A stretch of DNA of 64,000 bases. Origin: Thioflexithrix psekupsensis. Lineage in GTDB: Bacteria > Pseudomonadota > Gammaproteobacteria > Beggiatoales > Beggiatoaceae. Where the stretch lies: contig NZ_MSLT01000018.1 in NCBI RefSeq assembly GCF_002149925.1, positions 310,001-374,000 on the forward strand, given 5' to 3'. Made by a program: the position numbers and the translations under genes. Positions within the stretch are counted from its first letter, which is position 1; each line of letters opens with the position of its first letter. Shown here piece by piece: positions 28,001 through 36,557 of this stretch. Under the pieces are notes generated by a model. That model was not told the origin of the DNA. It saw only the letters and a list, made by a program, of their open reading frames with translations, and searched no databases.

Positions 28001-28951
28001 TTAATGCGCTGTGGTTAATTGACGAAACACGCTATCTAATTGACCGCGATCTACATGTAACTCACTGACTGACCATTGTTTTTCCCGTAGAGTCTGACTC
28101 ACTTCTGCAACAATGGTTTGTCGTTGTTTTGGCAGTAATTGATAACGCAATTGATGCGCTTGTTCTTCTAAAATAATCAGCTTTTCTACACCATGAATTG
28201 CGGTTAATGTTTGGCGAATGTTTTCTGCTTGTTCGCTGGGTGCATCGACGGTTAACGTGATGGCATTATAATCTGCCGATTGCGCTTCTAATTCACTGGG
28301 TGTTCCATCAGCCACCAAACGCCCTTGTGCGATAATAATGGCACGCGAACAAACCGCATGAACTTCCTCTAAAATGTGCGTGGATAATACAATAACTTTC
28401 TCCTGCGCCATTTCTCGAATTAAGCCACGTACTTCGTATTTCTGATTAGGGTCTAAGCCATCCGTTGGCTCGTCTAAAATCAGCACTTCTGGATCGTGTA
28501 ATATTGCTTGGGCTAAACCCACACGACGTTTAAAGCCTTTGGATAAGGTGTCAATCGGCTGATGTAACACTTGAGCAAGGTTGACTCGTTGAATAACGTA
28601 ATCCAAACGCTGTTGTCGCAGTGTGCCTTTCAACTCACGCACGTCGGCAATAAACCGCAAAAATTCCCACACGGTCATGTCAGGATACGCGGGCGCGCCT
28701 TCGGGTAAATAGCCTAAACGACGCTTGGCCGCCAGCGGATTCGCAGTAATATCATCGCCTGCAATGCGAATTTTTCCCGCGCTAGGCGTTAAAAATCCCG
28801 TGATCATTTTCATGGTGGTCGATTTTCCCGCACCATTAGGGCCGAGAAATCCTAACACCTCGCCCCGATCAACTTGGAAGGAAATGTCATCCACTGCCAC
28901 TAAGTTTCCAAACTGTTTTCGCAGTTTTTGTATTTCTATAAGGGTGTGCAT
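28001..28951 (-). CDS. ABC transporter ATP-binding protein (GldA-like)
   Basis: A 316-residue ATPase that powers the adjacent permease. Walker A is GPNGAGKST (about 41-49), the signature is LSKGFKRRVGLAQA, Walker B is VLILDEPTDGLDP, and the switch histidine is in LSTHILEEV. A C-terminal extension of about 90 residues matches the multidrug/Gld subfamily. ATG 28951 is chosen because the upstream in-frame extension runs into the rfbC terminator. It is the first gene of the four-gene operon. Confidence 0.9.
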   Translation of the reverse strand: MHTLIEIQKLRKQFGNLVAVDDISFQVDRGEVLGFLGPNGAGKSTTMKMITGFLTPSAGKIRIAGDDITANPLAAKRRLGYLPEGAPAYPDMTVWEFLRFIADVRELKGTLRQQRLDYVIQRVNLAQVLHQPIDTLSKGFKRRVGLAQAILHDPEVLILDEPTDGLDPNQKYEVRGLIREMAQEKVIVLSTHILEEVHAVCSRAIIIAQGRLVADGTPSELEAQSADYNAITLTVDAPSEQAENIRQTLTAIHGVEKLIILEEQAHQLRYQLLPKQRQTIVAEVSQTLREKQWSVSELHVDRGQLDSVFRQLTTAH

Positions 28952-28973
28952 TGTGTCTGTTTTCTCTCTGGGT

Positions 28974-29011
28974 ATGAAAAAATAAACCCATAAAAAGTAT
29001 TCTTTATGGGT
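28974..29011 (-). terminator. Rho-independent terminator of rfbBAC
   Basis: Read on the minus strand, ACCCATAAA (29011-29003) pairs with TTTATGGGT (28994-28986), with an 8-base loop, followed by TTATTTTTTC. It separates rfbC from the ABC operon downstream. Confidence 0.82.
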
Positions 29012-29077
29012 CAAATTAACGTCTACTTTGTAAGGACTGTCGAGAGGTTTTCAAGCCTTAAAAATGTATTTCTTTGT

Positions 29078-29629
29078 TTAAGAAGGACGCTGGGGGTCAT
29101 TTTTTAATGCAGCCAAACTCCCTGCCGCCGCATCTTTAGCCGACAAAATCGGTTGAGCGATAGGCCAAGTAATCCCCACATCGGGATCATCCCAACGTAA
29201 ACATCCTTCATCTTCAGGATGGTAATATTCTGTGCATTTGTAATGAAAATCAGCCACATCAGATAAAACACAAAAACCATGCGCAAACCCCGGTGGCACA
29301 TAAAATTGTTGATGACTCTCCGCCGTCAACGTGACTCCCACCCAACGCCCATAAGTGGCTGATCCCACACGAATATCTACTGCCACATCAAACACAATAC
29401 CACTGGTGACATACACCAATTTGCCTTGCGGGTAATTTTTCTGAAAATGTAAACCACGCAATACATTTTTAGCCGAACGCGAATGATTGTCTTGCACGAA
29501 TTGATCAGGCAAACCGTATTCACGGTAACGTTGCGCTTGGTAATTTTCTAAGAAAAAACCGCGCTCATCCCCAAATACTTTGGGTTGAATTAATACGACA
29601 CCCGGTAGCGGGGTAGAAATCACTTTCAT
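29078..29629 (-). CDS. rfbC: dTDP-4-dehydrorhamnose 3,5-epimerase RfbC
   Basis: Third enzyme of dTDP-L-rhamnose synthesis, epimerising C3 and C5 of the 4-keto sugar. 183 residues, single-domain cupin. Catalytic H61 (LRGLHFQ) and K70 (PQGKLVYV) are present, as are PPGFAHGFCVLS (H117) and Y130 (FHYKCTEYY). It is 27 bases after rfbA and the last gene of its operon, ended by the hairpin at 28974-29011. Confidence 0.95.
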   Translation of the reverse strand: MKVISTPLPGVVLIQPKVFGDERGFFLENYQAQRYREYGLPDQFVQDNHSRSAKNVLRGLHFQKNYPQGKLVYVTSGIVFDVAVDIRVGSATYGRWVGVTLTAESHQQFYVPPGFAHGFCVLSDVADFHYKCTEYYHPEDEGCLRWDDPDVGITWPIAQPILSAKDAAAGSLAALKNDPQRPS

Positions 29630-29656
29630 GATAATACTCTTATACTCAAAATAATC

Positions 29657-30535
29657 TTAAAAAGATTGCTCATAATCCAGTAAATATTTTAAATATTCAC
29701 CATATCCGCTTTTACTTAATGGCTGCGCTAAAGCCAGCAATTGTTCATTGGTAATAAAACCTTTACGCCACGCAATTTCTTCAGGACAAGCGATTTTTAA
29801 ACCCTGACGTTTTTCTACCGTCTGCACAAACAACGCCGCTTCTAATAAAGATTCATGTGTTCCCGTATCCAACCACGCAAAACCACGCCCTAAACGCTCC
29901 ACCGTTAATTGCTGACGATGGAGATAAGCAATATTCACATCCGTAATTTCTAATTCACCGCGTGCCGATGGCTTAATATTATGCGCAATATCGACCACTT
30001 GATTGTCATAAAAATATAAGCCCGTCACGGCATAATGTGACTTAGGTTGTGCGGGTTTTTCAGCCAGACTTAATGCACGCCCTTCTTTATCAAATTCCAC
30101 CACACCATAACGCTCCGGATCGCGCACCGGATAGGCGAAAACCGTTGCGCCTGTGCGCTGTTCCGCGGCGGCTTGTAATTGGCGTTGGAATGATTGGCCG
30201 TAAAAAATATTATCACCCAGAATTAACGCACAATGATCCGCGCCAATAAATGATTTTCCAATAATAAACGCTTGTGCTAATCCATCAGGCGACGGTTGCA
30301 CCGCATAACTCAATTGAATGCCCCATTGTTCCCCCGTCTTTAATAGCTCTTGAAAACGAGGCGTATCGTGAGGCGTAGAAATAATTAAAATATCCCGAAT
30401 GCCCGCTAACATTAATGTGGTCAACGGATAATAAATCATCGGTTTATCGTAAATGGGTAATAATTGCTTAGACATCGCTTGAGTAATCGGATGCAAACGA
30501 GTCCCAGATCCCCCCGCAAGAATAATTCCTTTCAT
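29657..30535 (-). CDS. rfbA: Glucose-1-phosphate thymidylyltransferase RfbA
   Basis: First step of dTDP-rhamnose synthesis: dTTP plus glucose-1-phosphate gives dTDP-glucose. 292 residues. Nucleotide-binding [20 protein letters not shown] (8-27), metal-site [10 protein letters not shown] and the sugar-site [15 protein letters not shown] blocks are intact. It starts at the base next to the rfbB stop, so the two are tightly coupled. Confidence 0.96.
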   Translation of the reverse strand: MKGIILAGGSGTRLHPITQAMSKQLLPIYDKPMIYYPLTTLMLAGIRDILIISTPHDTPRFQELLKTGEQWGIQLSYAVQPSPDGLAQAFIIGKSFIGADHCALILGDNIFYGQSFQRQLQAAAEQRTGATVFAYPVRDPERYGVVEFDKEGRALSLAEKPAQPKSHYAVTGLYFYDNQVVDIAHNIKPSARGELEITDVNIAYLHRQQLTVERLGRGFAWLDTGTHESLLEAALFVQTVEKRQGLKIACPEEIAWRKGFITNEQLLALAQPLSKSGYGEYLKYLLDYEQSF

Positions 30536-31600
30536 TTATAACATTCCTAATCGTTGCCCTTGATAACTGCCATTTTGAATGCGTTGCCACCATTCTTGAT
30601 GCGTTAAATACCACTGTACTGTTTTGCGCAATCCTGTTTCAAAAGTTTCTTGTGGTTTCCAGCCTAATTCCCGTTGAATCTTGCTGGCATCAATGGCATA
30701 ACGCAAATCATGCCCCGGCCGATCCGTGACATAATGGATTAATTGACGGTGCGGACGGTGCGGAGAATTTGGCAATAATTCATCTAAAATATCGCATAAA
30801 GCATGAACCACTTGTAAATTGGTTTTCTCATTATGGCCACCAATATTATAAGTTTCGCCCAATTGCCCTTGCGTTAAAACGCAGTATAAAGCACGCGCAT
30901 GATCATCGACAAATAACCAATCTCGAATATTTTCCCCACGACCATAAATCGGTAATGGCTTGCCCGCTAAACCATTTAAAATCATTAAAGGAATGAGTTT
31001 TTCAGGGAATTGATACGGGCCATAATTATTAGAACAATTGGTGGTGACCACAGGTAATTTAAACGTATGATGCCACGCCCGCACTAAGTGATCAGAAGCC
31101 GCTTTACTGGCTGAATACGGCGAATTGGGTTGATACGCGGTGGTTTCGGTAAACAATCCCGTTTCGCCCAAACTGCCATAGACTTCATCGGTGGAAATAT
31201 GGTGAAAACGGAATTGTGCCTGTTGCGTCGCCTCTAAACTGTTCCAATACGCTCGCGTCACTTCTAACAAGTGATAAGTCCCCACAATATTGGTGTCAAT
31301 AAACGGCTTCGGGCCATCAATGGAACGATCCACATGCGACTCCGCGGCTAAGTGCATGATGGCATTAGGGCGAAAATCGGCCATGACGTGGCGCATGGCT
31401 TCCACATCGCCAATGTCATGTTGGGCAAAATGGTAACGCGGTGAATTTGACACCGTCAGTAAAGAGTCTAAATTACCCGCATAAGTCAATTTATCCACAT
31501 TACACACCTGTGCATCCGTGTGTTCAATCAAATAACGAATCACAGCAGAGCCAATAAATCCCGCTCCCCCAGTGACAATAATGCGTAACGGCTGTTGCAT
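30536..31600 (-). CDS. rfbB: dTDP-glucose 4,6-dehydratase RfbB
   Basis: Second step of dTDP-rhamnose synthesis, an NAD-dependent dehydratase of the extended SDR family. 354 residues. It has [13 protein letters not shown], the active-site [12 protein letters not shown], the catalytic [10 protein letters not shown] and [15 protein letters not shown]. It is the first rfb gene, but a TIR-domain gene ends only 12 bases upstream on the same strand and may share its promoter. Confidence 0.96.
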   Translation of the reverse strand: MQQPLRIIVTGGAGFIGSAVIRYLIEHTDAQVCNVDKLTYAGNLDSLLTVSNSPRYHFAQHDIGDVEAMRHVMADFRPNAIMHLAAESHVDRSIDGPKPFIDTNIVGTYHLLEVTRAYWNSLEATQQAQFRFHHISTDEVYGSLGETGLFTETTAYQPNSPYSASKAASDHLVRAWHHTFKLPVVTTNCSNNYGPYQFPEKLIPLMILNGLAGKPLPIYGRGENIRDWLFVDDHARALYCVLTQGQLGETYNIGGHNEKTNLQVVHALCDILDELLPNSPHRPHRQLIHYVTDRPGHDLRYAIDASKIQRELGWKPQETFETGLRKTVQWYLTHQEWWQRIQNGSYQGQRLGML

Positions 31601-31612
31601 AGCAAAGTTATC

Positions 31613-32386
31613 CTATGGTAAATGTTGAATAATTTCCGAAGCGATTTGAACCAAAAGCGTATCAATTTGACTGTCGCTGTGCATGGACAAGGCTTGTTGA
31701 TGTGCAGGATACACCTCAAGGCCTTGTAACCATTCCACCAATTGCCACGTACACGGTTTAATAATCATTGGATATAAACGCAGTTGGCCGCGACTTTGCA
31801 GCGAGAATAAGGGTGGAATGTGTTCTGTCAAAATAAAGTCTGAACTTAAAAAATGAGATGAAATCAGTAAAATAGCCACATGACTGCGCTGCATGGCGTG
31901 CTGCATGGTCTGATAGGTGTGACTGTGTTCTGTGTGATCGTCCCAAGCACTGAGACGATTGCGCGATAACCATCGCTCAAGGTGAGTTTGTAAACGCTGA
32001 CACCATGCCACATCTCGAGAGCTGTAACTGATGAAAATTAAGGATTCGCTCGTGGTTTCGTCAGCAGAAGCGGCATTAAATAATGTCGGCGGCGGTAATG
32101 TCTCCGTTTCTGCGTTTATTGGTAAATTGTCTAAACGTTCTAAAAACGGCCGCAGCACCGCCGCTGCATTTGGCCGCAGAAGCATGGCTTGCGTCAATAA
32201 TTCGGGTAAACGAGATTGTCGTTGTAAATGGTGGAGTAAATCGGCCATTAATTTTTCACGACTACTGGCTTCTAAATGATCAATTTCTATTTGTAAAGCA
32301 AAATAAAAACCTTTAATTTCATCTTTATCAAACTGTTGTAAAAAAAATCGTCGTAAAAAATTCTGTTCGGCCAACGTTATCATCAT
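31613..32386 (-). CDS. TIR-domain protein with N-terminal effector-associated-type domain
   Basis: A 257-residue protein. Residues about 2-72 form a small all-helical domain (LAEQNFLRRFFLQQFDKDEI...LTQAMLLRPN) resembling the effector-associated/death-like adaptor domains of bacterial conflict proteins. After a linker (73-115), residues about 116-250 are a TIR domain: LIFISYSSRD, AWDDHTE, and ILLISSHFLSSDFILTEHIPPLF with E188 in the position of the NADase glutamate. TIR domains of this kind either cleave NAD+ or act as adaptors. ATG 32386 (or 32383) is used; a TTG at 32416 lacks support. It precedes rfbBAC by 12 bases. No STAND ATPase or other partner is next to it. Confidence 0.82.
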   Translation of the reverse strand: MMITLAEQNFLRRFFLQQFDKDEIKGFYFALQIEIDHLEASSREKLMADLLHHLQRQSRLPELLTQAMLLRPNAAAVLRPFLERLDNLPINAETETLPPPTLFNAASADETTSESLIFISYSSRDVAWCQRLQTHLERWLSRNRLSAWDDHTEHSHTYQTMQHAMQRSHVAILLISSHFLSSDFILTEHIPPLFSLQSRGQLRLYPMIIKPCTWQLVEWLQGLEVYPAHQQALSMHSDSQIDTLLVQIASEIIQHLP

Positions 32387-32564
32387 GTTTAAAACTACGT
32401 TAAAGAAATGCCCCAAAATAATTTTTTTTCATTATACTACTCTGCTTAACACGGGATGATGGGTATTTGTTACCTCATCCAGCACACAGATGCTGTGCAG
32501 TCATGCTGCACGGTGGTTTGGCTATTTTACCTGATTTTACCGTTATTTTTTCTAATGTGATGAC

Positions 32565-33701
32565 ATGGGAATGAATCCTGAACACAAACAAGGCACACTA
32601 CTGATTGTCGATGATACGCCCGCCAACATTAGTGTTTTATTTGATTTCCTCACTGATGAGGGATTCAAGGTTTTAGTGGCTAAAAATGGCAAGGGTGCCA
32701 TTCAAAAAGCAGGACATGCACATCCTGATTTGATTTTATTAGACATTATGATGCCTGAGATGGACGGTTTTGAAGCCTGCCAGCGGTTAAAAGAAGCTCA
32801 AGACACCAAAGATATTCCCGTTATTTTCATGACCGCGTTGGCAGATACCGTGGACAAAGTCAAAGGTTTTTCTTTGGGCGCGGTGGATTATATTACTAAA
32901 CCATTTCAACATGATGAAGTGTTGGCGCGAATTCACACCCATTTACAAGTGCGCCGCCTCCAAACCGAATTAGAACAAAGAAGCAAAGAATTAGAACAGC
33001 GCAATATCGAATTAGATGCGTTTGCGCGCACGGTGGCGCATGATTTAAAAAATCCGCTGAACGTGATTATGGGTTATACAGAAATGTTGTTGTTGGAATT
33101 ATCTCCTCACGAGCCACCAAAACCAGATGTACTTGAAACAGTCGCTCAAGTGGGACAAGCCAGTCAGAAAATGTTAAGTATTATTGATGCCTTGTTGTTG
33201 CTTTCTGGTGTCGCACAACGCGATAAAGTGCCAATGAGTCCGCTAGATATGACGGATATTATTCATACGTCATTAAGCGAGCGTTTGGCGAGCATGATTG
33301 ATCGGCATCAAGTTAAGGTAAATTTACCCGAAACGTGGCCAGATGCCAGCGGTTACGCGCCGTGGGTGGAAGAAGTGTGGGTGAATTATCTCAGTAACGC
33401 CATCAAATACGGCGGCCAACCGCCAGAGGTGACATTGGGGGCTGAGGTGATTGAGCAAGAGAGTATGGTGCGTTTTTGGGTGCGCGATAATGGGGCGGGA
33501 TTATCGCCAGAGGCTTGTGCGCAGTTATTTACGCCGTTTACTCGTCTAAATCAACAAGGTGGCATTGAAGGACATGGTTTAGGTTTATCGATTGTGCGGC
33601 AAATTATTGATAAGCTGCACGGTCAAACGGGGATAGAAAGTCAAGAAGGACAGGGCAGTTTATTTTATTTTACCCTGCCTGCGGTGATGAAAGTGATTTG
33701 A
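32565..33701 (+). CDS. Receiver-histidine kinase hybrid (REC-HisKA-HATPase)
   Basis: A 378-residue cytosolic kinase with an N-terminal receiver (about 10-130, phospho-acceptor D60 in LLDIMMPEMDG, K112). A short coiled coil follows, then a dimerisation/phosphotransfer domain with H159 (VAHDLKNPLNVIMG). The catalytic domain has the N box NYLSNAIKYG, G1 DNGAGLS and G2 GHGLGLSIV. With its receiver ahead of the kinase core, it probably relays a signal from another kinase or is gated by phosphorylation. No membrane segment. Start ATG 32565 or 32571; the ribosome site is weak. No cognate regulator is adjacent. Confidence 0.92.
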   Translation: MGMNPEHKQGTLLIVDDTPANISVLFDFLTDEGFKVLVAKNGKGAIQKAGHAHPDLILLDIMMPEMDGFEACQRLKEAQDTKDIPVIFMTALADTVDKVKGFSLGAVDYITKPFQHDEVLARIHTHLQVRRLQTELEQRSKELEQRNIELDAFARTVAHDLKNPLNVIMGYTEMLLLELSPHEPPKPDVLETVAQVGQASQKMLSIIDALLLLSGVAQRDKVPMSPLDMTDIIHTSLSERLASMIDRHQVKVNLPETWPDASGYAPWVEEVWVNYLSNAIKYGGQPPEVTLGAEVIEQESMVRFWVRDNGAGLSPEACAQLFTPFTRLNQQGGIEGHGLGLSIVRQIIDKLHGQTGIESQEGQGSLFYFTLPAVMKVI

Positions 33702-33712
33702 TGTTCAATCTG

Positions 33713-33870
33713 TCAGAATCAGAATTTACAGAATTTTAGGATTTACAGAATTAAAGAATAAAAAATTTGTTTAAAATAAATGATTTGCAAGAATAAATTT
33801 TGAAAATTCTTGTGTCTGTAAATTCTGATTCTGACAAAATAAGGATTCTACGAACCCTATTTTTTTTGTA
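33713..33870. repeat. MITE family A, copy 1 (left end missing)
   Basis: Carries both arms of the family's 25-base inverted repeat (starting TGTCAGAATCAG at 33713, ending CTGATTCTGACA near 33836) and a decayed right end (CCTATTTTTTTTGTA). The outer ~30 bases of the left end seen in the copy at 38284 are absent. It lies 11 bases after the histidine kinase stop. Confidence 0.75.
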
Positions 33871-33897
33871 TTGTACAGGGTAGCTGGGATTGGGTGC

Positions 33898-33925
33898 TTT
33901 TACAGCCTCGACCTGTGGGAACGAG
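33898..33925. repeat. Right-end fragment of repeat C
   Basis: TTTTACAGCCTCGACC followed by TGTGGGAACGAG matches the right end of the 130 bp element at 14276-14405 (TTTTACAGGCTTGCCG plus TGTGGGAACGAG). The left half is not recognisable, so this is a remnant. Confidence 0.6.
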
Positions 33926-34149
33926 ATAAACGAGGTGAGAACCATGCGGAGAAGGTTGCATTTTTTAAAAGCCGATTCATCATTTTTAACAAATGGCTCT
34001 GGTAAGATAGGACACAACCAGATAAAGTGCTGGAATCGATCAGACCGTTTAAACGGTTGGCATCACAAGGACTATACAATGCCACAGTCAATACTCTCAC
34101 TCAGGCATTGGATAACAAAAATAAATCGCTTAGACCAACGGTTATTACC

Positions 34150-34197
34150 ATGTCACTACAAGATCAAAATCTGCAAGAATATTAAAACAAACAGACC
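34150..34197 (+). other. Leader matching the Hfq N-terminal helix, ending in an in-frame stop
   Basis: ATG 34150 opens MSLQDQNLQEY, then TAA (34183-34185), then NKQT in the same frame, running into the Hfq-like gene at 34198. The spacing from SLQD to VSIYL is 12 codons, exactly as in E. coli Hfq (SLQD...VSIYL). The stop sits where Hfq has arginine 16. This looks like the original start of the gene, closed by a nonsense codon. Confidence 0.6.
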
Positions 34198-34413
34198 ATG
34201 GTGTCGATATATCTCATCAATGGAATTCGCTTAAACGGCTATGTAGGGGGATTCGACCAATACGTCGTGATTTTGGAAAGCAACAACAATCGCCAAATGA
34301 TTTATAAACACTCCATCTCAACTATTTTGCCCATGTCTCAAGAGGACAGATCAAACAACACCGAACGCACCCCTCACCCACGCGGACTCGTTAAACCGCC
34401 ACGTCAACCGTAA
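34198..34413 (+). CDS. hfq: Hfq-like Sm protein lacking its N-terminal helix
   Basis: The 71 residues contain the Sm1 and Sm2 motifs of the RNA chaperone Hfq: VSIYLINGIRLNGYVGGFDQY and then MIYKHSISTILP, including the YKH motif of the proximal RNA-binding face. A polar proline-rich tail follows. Hfq normally begins with an alpha helix of about 15 residues. Here that helix is encoded just upstream but cut off by an in-frame TAA, so translation must restart at ATG 34198 (poor ribosome site) or GTG 34201. The usual neighbours miaA and hflX are absent. It may be a decaying second copy, with the working hfq elsewhere, or a helix-less variant. Confidence 0.75.
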   Translation: MVSIYLINGIRLNGYVGGFDQYVVILESNNNRQMIYKHSISTILPMSQEDRSNNTERTPHPRGLVKPPRQP

Positions 34414-34421
34414 TAGGTTTG

Positions 34422-34467
34422 GCGTTTCTAAGGCGTGTAAGTGAACACGACTCCGTCTTAGAAACGC
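34422..34467. other. Hairpin between convergent hfq-like and GAF-HlyD genes
   Basis: GCGTTTCTAAG (34422-34432) and CTTAGAAACGC (34457-34467) form a perfect 11-pair stem. There is no clear U-run on either side, so it is a possible rather than a typical bidirectional terminator. Confidence 0.5.
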
Positions 34468-34468
34468 A

Positions 34469-36229
34469 TCAAAACATCAACCAACGTCGCACATCTGCCC
34501 ACGCCCGATAGAATAACACCCACGCCAATGCCCGTTGACCGATCTCTATTTGTGCTTTGCCGCGCATTCCAGGGCGCAATTGATTGTTTTGATTGGATAA
34601 TTTCCCCTCAACAATCACCACCGTCGCACCGTCTTGTACAGTGATTTTGGGGTGAATACGTTGCACGTGCAACGACCACGTTTCATTGGGATAAGCAGTC
34701 AATTTGACGGTCATCGGTAAATTCAACGCAATATAAGCCCATTCCGTCACTGGCACAGCCACTTCCACCACCATTTCTGCTAACGGCGCAATCTCGAATA
34801 AACTCTGTCCCGCATCCAAAGGACTGCCTTGTACGCGCTTTAAATCACCGCTTAATATGACACCACTTATTGGACTGCGAATATCTAAGTGTTCCATACG
34901 ATAATCTTGCAAAGCCAATTGCGCTTCGACGCGCTCAATTTCTAATTCAGCTACTTGTACTGCGGCAGTGTCACGCGAAGCTGCACTTATATCTTTTTGT
35001 TTTAACAAGCGATTTTTTTCAGCCGTTAAACCCGCTACCGTCCACGCCACTTCTTGCCCGTCTAAAACAGCCAAAATGTCACCCGCGGCAACCACATCCC
35101 CCGGTTCGCGCAGAGACGTTTTCAACACACTGGGAAAAGGCGCGGTGACAAAACGGCGTACACTGGATTGTAATGTGGCTTGTCCTTCGATATAGTGTGT
35201 GACAGGAATGGTCAAAATAAGAGACAGGATAAACAATAGAACACCGAATAAAACCCCACCACGCCACCGTTTACGTATTTTTTGCCATAAACTAAGATGG
35301 CCGCCTTGCGTTAATAATAAAACACTGGTTAAGATCGGAATTAAAGGTTGTAATAATTCTGGTGGCGGGGCGGTCTTTTCTTGCCAACCTATTACCAAAA
35401 CCCAATGCGTGTGTCCAGAAAATTGCAATGGAATACTAATAATATGTTTCAATCCACTGATTATTAAAACTTTTTTTAAAGCGGCGTGTTCAGAAGAATA
35501 AAGGGGAGTGGCTTGGGTGCGAGTAAAATCCATTAATTGTTCTAAGGCGTGTACCCAATCGGCTTGGCGTTGTATCGTTTTGAGATCAACGCCCGCTTGT
35601 AAACGGCAGTGAAACCCCCGACATCGCCCCAACCACACCCGTTCACCCCCATAATAATCTGCCAATTCATCACAGATTCTTTGCAACAAATCAGGTGCAG
35701 AAGTCATCTGTAACCAACGCGCTTGGGCGTTTAATAACCAATCGCTCTGTGCCGTTTCATGTCCCAGCAGGGGAACATAACCCGCTAACAACTGCAATAC
35801 TGTAGCAAAAAATTCTAGCGGCTGTTTTCCCGTGCGTAACACTAAGCACAATGCCGCCGCTGTAGACGATAACGGTACTGTCAATAGCCAATGTTGGCGC
35901 GTGTCGTCTAGGGGAGTGTAAACTAATTGCTGTTGCTGCTGGGCATGTTGGGCGTGTTGAAGTAACACATTTTCTAATTCAGGATGCCACGTCAAGGCTT
36001 GTGCAGATAGAATACGCAAACCCAACGCAAACTGTCCAACCGTATTTTTTTCTACAAAAGCAGCCCCAGCCGCATGGCTTAATCCTAAAAGAATACGCAA
36101 TAAATGTAATTGCTTTTCTTGCGATGAAGCGCGATTTTCTGATAATACACGCAACTCTTCCCCCAATGTCGTGAGCGACAAAGTGGGAATATCGACGACG
36201 GCAGAGGGAGTTAATTCAGGTGAAGGCAT
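34469..36229 (-). CDS. GAF-domain HlyD-type membrane-fusion (periplasmic adaptor) protein
   Basis: A 586-residue protein. Residues about 1-310 are cytosolic and include a GAF-like fold (about 165-300: LLQRICDELADYYGGERVWLG onward). A single membrane helix follows (about 324-343, GVLLFILSLILTIPVTHYI), then a HlyD adaptor region: a lipoyl half-motif (FPSVLKTSLREPGDVVAAGDILAVLD), a short hairpin, DIRSPISGVILSGDL and a beta-barrel (VPVTEWAYIALNLPMTVKLTAYP). It would sit in the inner membrane as part of an export complex, with a sensory domain in the cytosol. It directly abuts the DUF3467 gene. No permease or outer-membrane channel is visible nearby. Confidence 0.8.
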   Translation of the reverse strand: MPSPELTPSAVVDIPTLSLTTLGEELRVLSENRASSQEKQLHLLRILLGLSHAAGAAFVEKNTVGQFALGLRILSAQALTWHPELENVLLQHAQHAQQQQQLVYTPLDDTRQHWLLTVPLSSTAAALCLVLRTGKQPLEFFATVLQLLAGYVPLLGHETAQSDWLLNAQARWLQMTSAPDLLQRICDELADYYGGERVWLGRCRGFHCRLQAGVDLKTIQRQADWVHALEQLMDFTRTQATPLYSSEHAALKKVLIISGLKHIISIPLQFSGHTHWVLVIGWQEKTAPPPELLQPLIPILTSVLLLTQGGHLSLWQKIRKRWRGGVLFGVLLFILSLILTIPVTHYIEGQATLQSSVRRFVTAPFPSVLKTSLREPGDVVAAGDILAVLDGQEVAWTVAGLTAEKNRLLKQKDISAASRDTAAVQVAELEIERVEAQLALQDYRMEHLDIRSPISGVILSGDLKRVQGSPLDAGQSLFEIAPLAEMVVEVAVPVTEWAYIALNLPMTVKLTAYPNETWSLHVQRIHPKITVQDGATVVIVEGKLSNQNNQLRPGMRGKAQIEIGQRALAWVLFYRAWADVRRWLMF

Positions 36230-36529
36230 TTATTGCAAAGAAGGCAAACGCGCTGTATTAGCGGTTTCTTGTTGTTGACTGGCGAGGGCTTGATTCAGCA
36301 GTTGTACCAATTGACGCACCCCTTGCTGAGATAAAGCAATACGAGAATGGATGGGCAAGTGCATATCGCCCGTGGTTGGATCGGGCAAACTTCCAGAAGA
36401 AAAATTAATAATCACCTCTTCTCCCGTGACGTTTAACACGAATTGGGAGGCATACAAGGCTTGCGTTTGCTCGTAGCGCACGCGCACTTGACGGGGAGAA
36501 GGGTTGTCGTTGCTTTTGTTGTCTTTCAT
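36230..36529 (-). CDS. DUF3467 family protein
   Basis: A 99-residue soluble protein with the DUF3467 pattern: RVRYEQTQALYASQFVLN, EEVIINFSSG, and a C-terminal segment IALSQQGVRQLVQLLNQAL. The family's function is not known. Its stop is immediately followed by the GAF-HlyD start, so the two are translated together; a second HlyD-type gene lies 28 bases upstream. Confidence 0.75.
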   Translation of the reverse strand: MKDNKSNDNPSPRQVRVRYEQTQALYASQFVLNVTGEEVIINFSSGSLPDPTTGDMHLPIHSRIALSQQGVRQLVQLLNQALASQQQETANTARLPSLQ

Positions 36530-36557
36530 AGGGAATTCTGCGTAAAAGTGGAATCAC

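Noticed and set aside
32490-32520. Hairpin GTGCAG/CTGCAC upstream of the histidine kinase gene
   Set aside because: Six pairs only and not followed by a T-run; likely chance.
34183-34185. Alternative genetic code or stop readthrough in hfq
   Set aside because: TAA is used as the normal stop of many genes in the window, so recoding of TAA is not supported.
33890-34234. 114-codon open frame overlapping the hfq-like gene
   Set aside because: It runs through repeat C remnants and overlaps the Sm-domain coding sequence in a different frame; the Hfq motifs decide the frame.
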